Assembly: GCF_002954245.1 (NCBI RefSeq) | Contig: NZ_PPTG01000029.1 | Coordinates: 349,417-413,416 of the forward strand | DNA from: Cryobacterium aureum | GTDB taxonomy: Bacteria; Actinomycetota; Actinomycetes; Actinomycetales; Microbacteriaceae | Reading direction: 5' to 3' | Length of the DNA stretch: 64,000 nucleotides | Shown here: positions 51,101-60,712 of the stretch, in pieces | Layout: each line of letters opens with the position of its first letter | How positions within the stretch are numbered: position 1 is the first letter of the stretch | Notes under the pieces: generated by a model | Seen by the model: only the letters and a program-made list of their open reading frames with translations | Told to the model about the DNA's origin: nothing | Database searches by the model: none | Program-made: the position numbers and the translations under genes

Positions 51101-51578
51101 CAACTCTTCGGTGACACCTCACGACTAGCCCTCGAGATGCCCGAGAGGATCGCGATCGGCAGGGGAACGAAATGGTTGAGCGCGACCTCTGCCGCACAGT
51201 CCAAACAGAGTTTCACCACAACGCCCTACGAGGATGACCGAGTCGGTGGGGAGGAAGCGGTCTCATGCACCAAATTAGCCACGATGCTCGGTCGGCGTTG
51301 TTCACACGACCACGCTAAACCGGGAGACGCTCAGGTGCTGAGGCCGCGGGATTCCTCAGTGCTGAGCCACCATTCCGTGCCGTCGAGAGGGACGATAGTT
51401 TTTGCTTCCGGCAAGGTGACGATGGGCTGGTCTTTGGAACCCTGCATCGGGCTACCGCGTTCTCCCTTTGGGGGCAAGCTCACGAAACGGGATAAATGAC
51501 ACGCCAAGGGGTCCCAGGCCTGCGTAACGGGCATTCGCACGCCGGTTGGTGGGATTACACCCGCTACCTGAGATCACC
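51101..51578. other. Intergenic region with small, doubtful frames
   Basis: No clear gene was seen. A minus-strand frame near 51331-51540 ends with a protein-like segment (PLDGTEWWLSTEESRGL) that may be the 3' end of a lost gene. A plus-strand frame from 51137 has poor coding character. Confidence 0.35.
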
Positions 51579-52421
51579 TCAGCGGGAAAGTCCGCCACGT
51601 TCACGCTGTTGCATCGTTGATGTTCCAGCTCGTCGTGCTTTCGGCGCCCGCCCGGCCTGCGATCGGACCGCTTCGCGCGGGTGCTTCGCCTGGTCGCCGT
51701 CCGCAAGGAGGCGGGCGTCGATGGTTTTCTGGTCGGCCTTGCCTTCAAGGCTCGCGGCGAACTGTCGGCGGCGCTCTGAGCTGTCGTAGTCGAGGCCGCT
51801 AGAGCTTCGATTCACATCAGCTTCGCGGTGCACCTCCTCGGCCTGACGTTGCCCCTCCGGGTCGTTGGTGCGGTCGGCGTCAGTGTTGTCCCGATCGAGT
51901 TCGTTGGCCTGGGCGTCGCGCCTGTTCACGTCAGCGAGGAGCAACTGCGAGGCGGTGAGTTCTTCGCCGGCACGTTCCCTCTCAGCGCGGGCCTGGCCCC
52001 GGTCCCGTTCGGCGACTCGAAGTGCGGCCGCGACGGCCACCGGGTCGGCCCCTGGTGCGTCGACGTCGATACCGTATCGCTCGCGCACTTCGTCGCGGAT
52101 GCGTGTCTCCGCAGAGTGGGCAACGTCGTCGTAGCTGCGCCAGGCGGTCACTGTTTCGTGGGCGCCTGCAATGTCCTCAGGCGTTGCTTGGTCCCACCAT
52201 TCGGGTTCCTGCACCGGTGCGAGGCTCGCGCGCGCTGCTCCGCGTTCCGCCTCGAAGCGTGCGTCGAGCTCGCGGGTCTGCTGCGTCGCCGCTGCTTCAC
52301 GCTGTCGGGCGAGCTGTTCGCGCAGCCTGGCGATACGTTCACCGATTTGCGAAGCGATGGTAAGCGCCATGCGCAGCTGGTCGTCGAAGACTTCGCCTAC
52401 TCCGTCTGTGTCCTCGGCCAT
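51579..52421 (-). CDS. Coiled-coil hypothetical protein, possibly mobilisation-associated
   Basis: The protein has 280 residues, strongly charged and mostly helical (about 12-70 and 120-210), with no membrane segment. It has the phrase EWWDQATPEDIAGAH in the middle and a basic C-terminus (KAPKAR-like: RAPKARRAGTS). Such proteins occur beside relaxase genes on actinobacterial plasmids and conjugative elements. Consistent with this, a short in-frame remnant ending PTKRKTPATPRERDGHGRE stops at 52440, just upstream, and could be the tail of a relaxase. The ATG at 52421 has GCAGGAG upstream. The family assignment is tentative. Confidence 0.6.
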   Translation of the reverse strand: MAEDTDGVGEVFDDQLRMALTIASQIGERIARLREQLARQREAAATQQTRELDARFEAERGAARASLAPVQEPEWWDQATPEDIAGAHETVTAWRSYDDVAHSAETRIRDEVRERYGIDVDAPGADPVAVAAALRVAERDRGQARAERERAGEELTASQLLLADVNRRDAQANELDRDNTDADRTNDPEGQRQAEEVHREADVNRSSSGLDYDSSERRRQFAASLEGKADQKTIDARLLADGDQAKHPREAVRSQAGRAPKARRAGTSTMQQRERGGLSR

Positions 52422-52663
52422 AATCTTTCTCCTGCTCTCTTACTCTCTTCCGTGGCCGTCGCGCTCGCGTGGCGTGGCTGGCGTTTTGCGCTTGGTGGGC
52501 TCCAGCGTGGTCGGAACCGGAGAACTTGCGCGGAGGCAATTTCAGTGTCCGTCAGTGCGGTGTAACCGCCCGCCCCCAGAGAACAACTAACAAAGCGTGA
52601 CAAAGCTGCCTCGTGGCCGGCAGTGGTTAACAGTTGGTCAATGCCTTCTGAGCACCGGTCAGA

Positions 52664-53635
52664 TCAGGCTCGGGTGGTGACCGGCAAGGATTCGGAAACC
52701 TCATTGGACGGTAGACCCTTGCGCGCCCAATAGCTGGCGAGCACGGAACCCGATACGTTGTGCCAGACCGAGAAAATCGCCGCTGGCAGCGCGGCTACCG
52801 GGTTGAAATGCGCCACTGCCAGGGCCGCGGCCAGGCCAGAGTTCTGCATGCCCACCTCGAAACTAAGAGCTCGACGACTAGCGACCGGAAGCCCGAACAG
52901 ACGCCCGATGTAGTACCCAAGCGTCAACCCGAGAGAATTGTGCAAGATCACGGCGACGACCACGAGCACGCCAATCGACAACAGCGTGGAGGCACTCGCG
53001 GCGATGACAGCCACAACCACAACGGTGATGCCGGCCACCGACAGCAGCGGCAAAACATCGAGAAAACGCTCCACCAAGCGCGGCACGATCATCCGCAGCA
53101 CGAGCCCGAGCACCACCGGCACCAGCACGATCTGCACAATCGACACGAACAAGGCGCCAGCATCAACGGGCAGGGACTCTCCCACGAGCGCCAACACCAG
53201 CAGCGGCGTCAGTAAGGGCGCCAACAAAGTCGAAACGGACGTCATCGCCACAGACAACGCGGTATCGCCCTTAGAGAGGTAGACCATTACGTTGGACGCT
53301 GTACCTCCGGGCACCGAACCGACCAAAATCATGCCGGCCGTCAGCATCGGCGAAAGCCCCAGCGCGACGGCAATCCCGAAGCCAAGCAGCGGCATCACGA
53401 AAAACTGGGTCGCAACGCCCAGCAGAAGCGCCCACGGCCGCCTGGCAATAATCGCAAAGTCAACGAGACGAAGCGTCATCCCCATTCCCAGCATGATCAC
53501 GGCAAGTAACCATGGGATCGCCACGGTCAGGCCCGAAAATGCGTCGGGGACGGCAAGCGCCAATGCCCCCGCAGCCAAAACAATAACGGCGAACCAGCGC
53601 CCGACGAATGCGCTGACAGTTCTGATGCGGTACAT
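52664..53635 (-). CDS. Bile acid:sodium symporter (BASS) family transporter
   Basis: This 323-residue membrane protein has about 9-10 helices. The family segments VGSVPGGTASNVMVYLSKGD (about 102-121) and FEVGMQNSGLAAALA (about 258-272) form the crossover Na+ sites of BASS transporters. Members import organic acids, pantoate or 2-keto acids with sodium. The ATG at 53635 is preferred; the frame is open upstream to 53977 but that part has no membrane protein character. No operon partner is close. Residues of a Tn3-type transposase gene lie upstream. Confidence 0.86.
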   Translation of the reverse strand: MYRIRTVSAFVGRWFAVIVLAAGALALAVPDAFSGLTVAIPWLLAVIMLGMGMTLRLVDFAIIARRPWALLLGVATQFFVMPLLGFGIAVALGLSPMLTAGMILVGSVPGGTASNVMVYLSKGDTALSVAMTSVSTLLAPLLTPLLVLALVGESLPVDAGALFVSIVQIVLVPVVLGLVLRMIVPRLVERFLDVLPLLSVAGITVVVVAVIAASASTLLSIGVLVVVAVILHNSLGLTLGYYIGRLFGLPVASRRALSFEVGMQNSGLAAALAVAHFNPVAALPAAIFSVWHNVSGSVLASYWARKGLPSNEVSESLPVTTRA

Positions 53636-53909
53636 GATGAAACCATACCCACAATGGGCAGAAACCTCGTGGCCGGCAGGTGTGATGGTGAGCAGAAACG
53701 CGCGAACGTGAACATGGTGCTTAGGAAATTTCATCACCAGGTGCACGCCGACCTGCGCCGCCAACTTGGCGCTGTGCGCGAGCAAGCTGGCTGGCACTGG
53801 AGTAGACCTATTTACGCGGTGGGTTCCCAGGGATAAATCTGCGTGCTCTTTCCCAAGCGATCGATTTCGCGCAGCGACATACGCGCATCGCAGCGCGCAA
53901 CTCGGGCAA

Positions 53910-55003
53910 CTACACCTGTTTGGCAAGCACCGAGGCGGTCTTTGCGCGGGAATATTCCGTATTGCCCAGGACCTCAACCAGTGTTTTCGCAGCCTTGGCC
54001 AGCTGTAGCGATGCCTTCGATAAGCGGGGCAGAGACTTCAATCGGGCCGCCGTGGATTCCCTTGTCGCCTTGCGGACCACGCGTTGCGTGACGATGGCAT
54101 CGAGGGCGTCACACAAATCATCAGCGACCTCGGACGTCAATGCCCGCACCGCACAGAGCACGGTCGCACCCCGGCGTTGACCCGACAGCCCCTGCAACGC
54201 TGATGACTTTCCGGCTAACCCGTAGCGGACCAGGGCATTCATCCGGCCCGCGGGAACCGTCTCCACATCAATGGTCCCCGCACCCAGCGCCTGTAGGCGT
54301 GTCAGCCGTTCCAACTGCCGCAGCAACTCCGGCACCGAGACCCGCGCGGGCCCTGTGCGCAGTCTTTCCCACACCGTCAGCCTGGAACCGACCTCGACGC
54401 GAAGCAAAGCCTCCAACTCCTGGATCAAGGCGGGCCCGGCCGCGTCAATCAGCACGGCATAGAGCCGATCATTCGCGCCAGCACGGACCTCTGCAACCAG
54501 ACGCGTCAATATGGAGACGCCAGGAAGAAGGACCTTCCGCTCACGCAGCCAGAGGACCGCCCGCTCAAACAAACGCACTGGCCCCTCCGACGACGTCCAC
54601 GCCCGGGCTGACAGGAACAGCCTCAGCTGCTCGTACTTGACCGGATCAGCGAAGTCCACGTACCCATAAACGGCAGAAATCTCCGCAGCATGCTCGTAAC
54701 CGGTCTGGCCCCGCTGCGCGTAAAGCTTGAGAGCAGAAGCATCCGCAATGCCCAGCTGCCCGGCCACGGGTTCTACCACTGGCCTAGGGACAACCAGCGG
54801 ATCCGTCAGACACCGACCTACTAAACGGACCGTGGCCAGTTGAACAGCGAATCCCAAACGGTTGTACCCCCTCGGCGCCGGCTGGCCACCGACAGATCGG
54901 CATCTTCCAACCAACAAAAGCGCTCCAGGTCCTCCTGCGATACCTCATTAGGGAATCGGCCGAACCCGGCGGCCTGCTCATCACTTAAAAAATCGACCGC
55001 CAT
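53910..55003 (-). pseudogene. Tn3-family transposase, N-terminal fragment with frameshift
   Basis: From ATG 55003 the frame reads MAVDFLSDEQAAGFGRF, the start of Tn3-type TnpA (DUF4158 region). At the run of five G residues (54867-54871, minus strand) the frame shifts and continues as YNRLGFAVQLATVRLVG and on to 53910, ending LAKAAKTLVEVLGNTEYS and then a stop. Only about 370 of the usual 1000 residues remain and the DDE catalytic domain is gone. No inverted repeat pair was confidently found. Confidence 0.82.
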
Positions 55004-55264
55004 CCCACCAATTCAACAGCCACCCGAACCCTAAGCGTGAATTTCCGTACCGATCCTCCTCAGACTCCAAGCCCAAATATGGCGTGACCCAGAGTTTCCG
55101 GATAGCCTTCCTGAGAAATAACTTGGATGAAAATATGGCACACAGAACTTAGAGGTGCTACACCCCGCACATTCAAGCGAATGTCAGCCGACACTTATAA
55201 CCCTGTCTAAGGCTCGGAGGCGTCACGATTCGCGGCGTGGCCTGCTCGGTGCCAGACTTGGACC

Positions 55265-56266
55265 ATGGTGCTTTCACTGCCGATCCTCGATTTCTCTCAA
55301 CTCGACGCTGGCGAAGCCGAAGCTGCGGCATTCCGCGCCGAACTCCTGCGCGTCACCCACGAGGTCGGGTTCTTCTACCTGACCGGCCACGGCGTCGACC
55401 CGCAGCTGACGAAGGAGCTCCTCGCCGTCTCCCGCAAATTCTTTGATCTGCCGGCCGACCAGAAACTCAAGCTGGAAAACATCCACAGTCCCCAGTTTCG
55501 CGGTTATACCCGCGTCGGCGGGGAGCTCACCGCCAACGCCGTTGACTGGCGTGAGCAAATCGATATCGGAGTAGACCGCGAGCCCGTGCCCCTCGCCGTC
55601 GGAACTCCAGACTATTGGCGCCTCGAGGGGCCGAACCTCTGGCCGGAGTCCTTGCCCGAGCTGAAGACCGTCGCCCTGCGCTGGAATGAGGAGCTGAGCC
55701 GCATCGCGCTTCGCCTGCTGCGCGCCTGGGCACTCGCCCTCGGCAGCCCCGAGAGCGTCTTCGACGCCGCTTTCGCCGAGAACCCGTTCCTTTTGACCAA
55801 GATCGTGCGCTATCCCGGCCAGCCGGTACATGCCCAAGGTGTGGGCGAGCACCGCGACGGTGGAGTTCTCACACTGCTGCTCGTCGAACCAGACAAAGAC
55901 GGCCTGCAAGTCGAGCACGATGGCGAGTGGATCGACGCTCCCCCGCTCGACGGCGCCTTCGTCGTGAACATCGGCGAAATGCTCGAACTGGCAACGGATG
56001 GCTACCTCAAGGCGACCCTGCACCGCGTTTTCTCCCCTGAAGACGGGTCCGACCGCATCTCCGTGCCGTTCTTCTTCAACCCTGCACTCGACACCGTAAT
56101 GCCGCGACTGCAGCTCGACGAGAGTCTGTCTCGCGAGGCCCGCGGGCTCTCTGCCGACCCGACCAACAGCCCCATTCTCGAGACGACCTACGGTGACAAC
56201 GCCCTGCGCTACCGTTTACGCGCCCACCCCAACGTGGCTGCGGTCCACCACGCCGATCTGATCTAA
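55265..56266 (+). CDS. 2-oxoglutarate/Fe(II)-dependent dioxygenase (isopenicillin N synthase family)
   Basis: The protein has 333 residues. An N-terminal DIOX_N-type segment (LPILDFSQLD, VGFFYLTGHGVD) is followed by the jelly-roll core with iron ligands H196 and D198 (GEHRDGG), H253 (TLHRV) and the 2-oxoglutarate-binding R264-x-S266 (RISVPFFF). It probably hydroxylates or desaturates a small molecule; the substrate is unknown. It stands alone on the plus strand, flanked by a Tn3 fragment and an IS3 remnant. The ATG at 55265 is the first start after a gap with no clear ribosome binding site. Confidence 0.88.
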   Translation: MVLSLPILDFSQLDAGEAEAAAFRAELLRVTHEVGFFYLTGHGVDPQLTKELLAVSRKFFDLPADQKLKLENIHSPQFRGYTRVGGELTANAVDWREQIDIGVDREPVPLAVGTPDYWRLEGPNLWPESLPELKTVALRWNEELSRIALRLLRAWALALGSPESVFDAAFAENPFLLTKIVRYPGQPVHAQGVGEHRDGGVLTLLLVEPDKDGLQVEHDGEWIDAPPLDGAFVVNIGEMLELATDGYLKATLHRVFSPEDGSDRISVPFFFNPALDTVMPRLQLDESLSREARGLSADPTNSPILETTYGDNALRYRLRAHPNVAAVHHADLI

Positions 56267-56391
56267 CCCCAGATAACAGATGATGCCCGGGCCGAGACAA
56301 CCGTCATACGCGTTACCTAAACCGTCTACTCGATGATGACCTCCTTCCGGGTCTGAATAGCACTAGAGCACTAAATCCCAAAGTGAGCTGC

Positions 56392-56500
56392 TGCGGGTGT
56401 CTCGGACAGTGGGCCCTCTTAAAATGAGGGGCTACTGAAAGTAGAGATCAGCATGACCGCAGCACGTAGGCGTTTCACCCAGGAGTTCAAAGACGATCGG
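56392..56500 (+). mobile_element. IS3-family end and OrfA remnant
   Basis: A sequence resembling an IS3 terminal repeat (GGGTGTCTCGGACAGTGGG, from about 56394) is followed by an ATG at 56453 and 15 codons of typical OrfA (MTAARRRFTQEFKDD). The homology then stops. Nothing recognisable fills the rest of the gap up to 56709. Confidence 0.5.
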
Positions 56501-56709
56501 AAGGTCCCGCTGTTCTGGGCCGTGACCCTGCACAGTTCCAGCCAGGGCCGTTTCGACGAGCGGATGGCTCGGACATTCGGCTCGGTCCACGGCTGGGTGT
56601 CGACCGTCGTCACTAGCTGCATCGTAGTCGCCGTCGTCGCGCAGCTTTGACTGGACGTGCTGAGCCACCTGTGACGGGTATCCGGCGGGTCTGACGCGGA
56701 CCCGTCGGC

Positions 56710-57828
56710 TCAGATCGGATTTGCCGAGCGGCTTTCTGTGCTCAGCAGGACGACCACGGCATCGGAACTCAGCGACGCTGCGGTGCGTCTGCCCGGATCG
56801 CCTGCGATTGCGCGCATCGCCGCCAGGGACGACGCGCCGCACGGGCCGGCGTCCACCCCGAACTGCGCGAGGTCGTGCACAGCGCGGCGCGTGTCGTCCT
56901 CCGAGACGGTGACCGCGGTATCCAGCCCGTCGATCAAATATGGCCAGGAGTTGCTCGACGGCGTGCCGCAGTTGAGGCCGGCCATGATTGTGTATGAGGT
57001 CGGCACTGAGGTGAGCGTACCGGCTTGCAGCGAGACGATGACGGATGGTGAGTTCTCGGGTTCGACGCTCAGCATTGTCGGAGCCGCGGCGACTCCATCC
57101 GGTCGCGAGCGATAGTGGCGGATGGCCGCCTCAGCCAGGGACCCGACACCGACGGGAACCGTCACCAGGTCGGCGAGAAGCCCCAATTCCCCCAGCTGCG
57201 CGTCAGCCTCACTGAAGATGGTCGAGTAGCCATCGACGATGAGCTGCGGTACCAGCTCATAGCCGGGCCAGGCGGTGTCCTGGATGTGGAGTGCACTCTC
57301 CCCCGCCGACTCGACATAGGCGCGGGCGGCAGTCACCACGCCGTCGTAGGGTGCGTCCACCCCAAATACCCCCGCACCCTCCGATTCGATCGCCGCCCAG
57401 GGGAGCTTCGACAGGTAGTTCGAGACGAAGATGCGCGCGGGCAGGCCGAGCAGCCGCGCCATATGGGCGACCGCGCGTCCGTGGTTGCCGTCGGTCGCGG
57501 CGACCAGGGTGAACGGTGCCTGCGCGGTCAGCCGGTCGCGCAACTCGTCCAGCGGAAGCGCCGCATCCGGCGACCCCACCCGAGCCGACAGCACGCGGGA
57601 CACCGCGTACGACGCGCCCATCATCTTGAACGCCGGGAGACCGAATCGGGACGATTCGTCTTTCACGAACGCACGGCCGACCCTCAACTCGTCGGCCAGG
57701 GCGGAAATCTCTGTGAGCGGGCTCGGTCGGTAGTTGGGCAGGCTGCGGTGGAATTGCAGGATCGAGTCGCCCACAGCATCCGTTCGCCACCGCCTGGCGG
57801 CCGGGTTGGAGTAGAAATTGTCAGTCAT
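56710..57828 (-). CDS. PLP-dependent diaminopropionate ammonia-lyase-like enzyme
   Basis: This 372-residue fold-type II PLP enzyme has the Lys for the Schiff base in GLPAFKMMGASYA (K68), the cofactor loop ATDGNHGRAVAHMAR, the phosphate cup PVGVGSLAEAA and the C-terminal DAGPCGASSLAAM. These features match diaminopropionate ammonia-lyase and threonine synthase/dehydratase relatives. It would convert 2,3-diaminopropionate or a similar amino acid to pyruvate and ammonia. The ATG at 57828 has AGAGG upstream and overlaps the stop of a 45-codon upstream frame. A longer start at 57864 is possible but less good. Confidence 0.82.
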   Translation of the reverse strand: MTDNFYSNPAARRWRTDAVGDSILQFHRSLPNYRPSPLTEISALADELRVGRAFVKDESSRFGLPAFKMMGASYAVSRVLSARVGSPDAALPLDELRDRLTAQAPFTLVAATDGNHGRAVAHMARLLGLPARIFVSNYLSKLPWAAIESEGAGVFGVDAPYDGVVTAARAYVESAGESALHIQDTAWPGYELVPQLIVDGYSTIFSEADAQLGELGLLADLVTVPVGVGSLAEAAIRHYRSRPDGVAAAPTMLSVEPENSPSVIVSLQAGTLTSVPTSYTIMAGLNCGTPSSNSWPYLIDGLDTAVTVSEDDTRRAVHDLAQFGVDAGPCGASSLAAMRAIAGDPGRRTAASLSSDAVVVLLSTESRSANPI

Positions 57829-57962
57829 GTTACCTCTACTTTTCCTAAAGAGTTCGTTCCGCAATAGTCGATGATGACGCCGTGGAGCACGCGGGTGACG
57901 GTGTCCAGAGACTTGCGCTCGTATGGTGAATTGAGACAGCGGTAAGAAGAATCATGTTTCAT
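57825..57962 (-). CDS. Possible 45-residue upstream peptide
   Basis: The frame from ATG 57962 to TGA 57825-57827 overlaps the ammonia-lyase start as ATGA. It begins MKHDSSYRCLNS and contains DTVTRVLHGVIIDYC. No ribosome binding site is close. It could be a leader peptide coupling translation, the 3' end of a lost gene, or chance. Confidence 0.3.
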   Translation of the reverse strand: MKHDSSYRCLNSPYERKSLDTVTRVLHGVIIDYCGTNSLGKVEVT

Positions 57963-58254
57963 GACTAATCGTCTAAAATTCATCCCTTCCAGTTCCAGTT
58001 CCAGTTGAGCCGACTTCTACGTTTGCCGTTGGTGTCCCGGGAGGTCGGCAAAGAAATTGAAGTTCTCCCGTGGGTTGACTGCAGAAGAGTTGCGGCCATC
58101 GTGATGATCGTGATTTTCCCGCCCTGTTCGTGCCGAGAATGCCACGATCTCGTTCGGTTTGATCTGTCGGGAGAGATTACACACAGCCTCAGTCGAGTTG
58201 GCAGGACAATGGAATGATCAGCGAATAGGGATCAGCTTTGGCGGACGAAGCCCG
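57963..58254. other. Intergenic region with an IS-end-like sequence
   Basis: Contains three TTCCAG direct repeats (57987-58004) and, at about 58172-58190, a GATTACACACAGCC stretch resembling the GTGTAAT terminus of the IS256-type element, so an insertion-sequence remnant is possible. No gene was seen. Confidence 0.35.
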
Positions 58255-59439
58255 TCAGTCAACGGTGGGCTCGTCGAGTAATGCGGCCGCGTACATCGGT
58301 CGGGCGGCGTCGGCACTGGGCGGATGGAACAGCCCGGCCGTAGCATCCCGGAACAGGCGGTTAAGCTCGGTGCTGTTGTTGTATCCGCTGCCGCTTGCGC
58401 ACATTAGCGCGGTTTCGGTCGCGTGCCGGGCCACGTTCGATGCGTTGATGCGGGCGCTGACCAGACGCAGTGGCCAGCCTGCGCCGTGGTCGATGAGGTC
58501 GTCGAAGTCGCGAGTGTAAGCGTCCAACTGCGCGGGCACCGCCATGTACGCCATGAGGGCGTCGGCCAGGCGTGCCCGGAACTCCGGCACTTGGGCGTAG
58601 GTAGTGCCGTTCTTGGCCGACTTCCGGCTTTTCAGCCCCGCGGCGCCCAGATCCAGCGCACGGCGCGCGACACCCGTGTACACAGCCCCGATCAGCAGTT
58701 GAAAGTTACTCGTGATCGCGAACGTCAACAGATCGGGGTATCGCCCCGTCGGAATTTTGCGAGCGACCTTCTCCGGGCGCATCCGCACGTTCTTCAGGAT
58801 CGTCGCACGGCTCTGCGACGCGCGCATACCAAGCACGTCCCACTGGTCCGACACGCTGATGCCCTCCGCGCTCCGCTCGATGAACCCGTACACGAGCCTC
58901 GGGTTGTCGGCATCGGTGCTGTCCAGCCCGTGGGTGATCAGGCGCGTCCATACCGGCGACAGTGAGGTGAAAACCTTCACCCCGGTCAGCAGATAACCGC
59001 CGTCCTCCTGCGGCTGAGCAACGGTGTTTGACCCCTGCAGTACCCAGTCGTTGGCTGGCTCGCTCACCCCGAACGCGAAGATTTCACCGGCCATCACCTC
59101 GTCGAACACGTACGTCAGCGACCGGTCGCCGCGCTCGAACATCGCACGTACAACCCCGACGCTCATCAGGTGCATGTTGATAGCAAGGGCCGTCGCGGGC
59201 GCTGCCGTGGCTAGGCGCTGCTGCAGCCGAGATACTTCGTTGAGGCTCAGACCAGCGCCGCCGAACTCCTCCGGCACAAACAGGGTGAGATAGCCTTGCG
59301 CTGTGAGCTCGGCGAGGTCCTCATCGAAGAAGCGGTTTTCCCGATCGTAGATGTCGGCCCGCGCGCGGAAACGGCCCAACAGGTCGTCGGGCAGGTACGT
59401 CGAGGCCAATTCTGCGTGTCGGGTTTCCCGGTCTGACAT
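58255..59439 (-). CDS. Acyl-CoA dehydrogenase family protein
   Basis: The flavoprotein has 394 residues. An N-terminal helical domain (about 10-115) is followed by a beta domain with FGVSEPANDW and GYLLTGVKVFTSLSPVW, and a C-terminal helical domain with NNSTELNRLFRDATAG near 350. It is the third gene of the minus-strand ligase-ketosynthase operon, 13 bases after the ketosynthase stop, with GGAG before ATG 59439. The substrate may be an acyl-CoA or acyl carrier protein made by that operon; desaturation or oxidation is inferred. Related proteins include flavin monooxygenases of the same fold, so the reaction is uncertain. Confidence 0.82.
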   Translation of the reverse strand: MSDRETRHAELASTYLPDDLLGRFRARADIYDRENRFFDEDLAELTAQGYLTLFVPEEFGGAGLSLNEVSRLQQRLATAAPATALAINMHLMSVGVVRAMFERGDRSLTYVFDEVMAGEIFAFGVSEPANDWVLQGSNTVAQPQEDGGYLLTGVKVFTSLSPVWTRLITHGLDSTDADNPRLVYGFIERSAEGISVSDQWDVLGMRASQSRATILKNVRMRPEKVARKIPTGRYPDLLTFAITSNFQLLIGAVYTGVARRALDLGAAGLKSRKSAKNGTTYAQVPEFRARLADALMAYMAVPAQLDAYTRDFDDLIDHGAGWPLRLVSARINASNVARHATETALMCASGSGYNNSTELNRLFRDATAGLFHPPSADAARPMYAAALLDEPTVD

Positions 59440-59452
59440 GTCTGCTCCTTCG

Positions 59453-60712
59453 TCATGCATTGGCGCGTCTGATCAGTACCGCGCCGTTGTGGCCGCCGAA
59501 CCCGAACGAGTTCGACAGCACCGTGTCAATACTCTGTCGGCGGGCTTCGCCGGCCACGATATCCCAGTCTGCGAACTCGAGGTCGTCGAGGTTGCGAGTG
59601 GGCGGTAGTATCTCGTCACGCAACGACTGCACGGCGATGATTGCCTCCACCACCCCAGACGCGCCGAGGAGGTGGCCTGTGCTGGACTTGGTTGCGCTGA
59701 TCGGGATGCTGCGAGCTCGATCACCGAGCGCGGCATCCATCGCGTTCAGTTCGGCGGCATCACCGGTCGGTGTTCCGGTGCCGTGTGCGTTGATGTGGTC
59801 GACGGCATCCGGCGTGACGCCGGCGTCGGCAAGGCAGACTCGCACAGCTTGCGCCGCTCCTCGACCTTGTGGATGCGGTGCGGTCGGGTGGTACGCATCG
59901 CTGGCCGCCCCGAAACCGGCCAGCTGGGCTAACACGGTAGCGCGGCGGGTGCGTGCGCCCTCCTCGGACTCGAGAAGGATGGCGGCGGCTCCGGCCGACA
60001 TTACGAAGCCGGAGCGTGCCCGATCGAAGGGGCGGGATGCGGCGGCGGGCTCATGCTCGTACCCAGATGCCAGGGCGTGTATGTTCGCGTTCGATGCGAG
60101 ATTTACCGGGTTCAGGCAGTCCTCGACACCGACGACGAGAACTGCGTCGGCGTAGCCGTGGCGGATGCGACGCATCGCCTCCCCGAGACCGATCGCGCCG
60201 CTCGCGCACGTCGCCGATACGCTCTGTGCCGGCCCGAATGCCTGGTAGCGCTGGCTGAGTAGGGCCGCCGCTGCGTCGGGTGCACCGTAGATCGCGAGGG
60301 TCAGTGGCACTGCTCGGGGTCCGCGCTCGTCGAGGGCGCGAGTGGCGTGCTGCATGGCGTTGACCGGTCCGGAGCCTGTGGCGGCGATCACCGCGAACCG
60401 GTGCGGGTCCCACGGCATCTCGCTGGTTCCGGGCGTCCAGCCTGCCTGCGCCAGTGCCTGGTCAGCGGCCGCGACGGCCCAGTGTTGGCTACGGCTCAGC
60501 CGACGGGCAAGGCTCGGTGCGAGGACACTGGATACCTCGAACCCGTGCACTTGTCCGCCGATGCGCACGGCCAGGTCGGCGAATTCGGGATCGTCAAGTG
60601 TCGTAATGGCGCTTCGGCCGTGGCGGACGGCATCCCACATCGTCGGCACATCCAAGCCGCTCGGGGTGATCGCCCCGAGCCCGGTGATGACCACGCGGCG
60701 CCGATCGCTCAC
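59453..60712 (-). CDS. Beta-ketoacyl synthase (FabF-type, KAS II)
   Basis: The protein has 419 residues. The complete Cys-His-His triad is visible: C in SATCASGAIG (about 168), H in INAHGTGTPTGD (about 308) and H in STGHLLGASG (about 345). FabF-type enzymes perform decarboxylative condensation on carrier-protein-bound acyl groups. The GTG at 60712 overlaps the ligase stop by four bases. No acyl carrier protein or malonyl transferase gene is in the window, so the enzyme must borrow them or use another substrate. It probably belongs to a small secondary-metabolite or modified fatty-acid pathway. Confidence 0.88.
   Translation of the reverse strand: MSDRRRVVITGLGAITPSGLDVPTMWDAVRHGRSAITTLDDPEFADLAVRIGGQVHGFEVSSVLAPSLARRLSRSQHWAVAAADQALAQAGWTPGTSEMPWDPHRFAVIAATGSGPVNAMQHATRALDERGPRAVPLTLAIYGAPDAAAALLSQRYQAFGPAQSVSATCASGAIGLGEAMRRIRHGYADAVLVVGVEDCLNPVNLASNANIHALASGYEHEPAAASRPFDRARSGFVMSAGAAAILLESEEGARTRRATVLAQLAGFGAASDAYHPTAPHPQGRGAAQAVRVCLADAGVTPDAVDHINAHGTGTPTGDAAELNAMDAALGDRARSIPISATKSSTGHLLGASGVVEAIIAVQSLRDEILPPTRNLDDLEFADWDIVAGEARRQSIDTVLSNSFGFGGHNGAVLIRRANA

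Noticed and set aside
51137..51499. Plus-strand 120-codon frame after the sugar-acid SDR
   Set aside because: No ribosome binding site, low-complexity composition and no recognisable motif.
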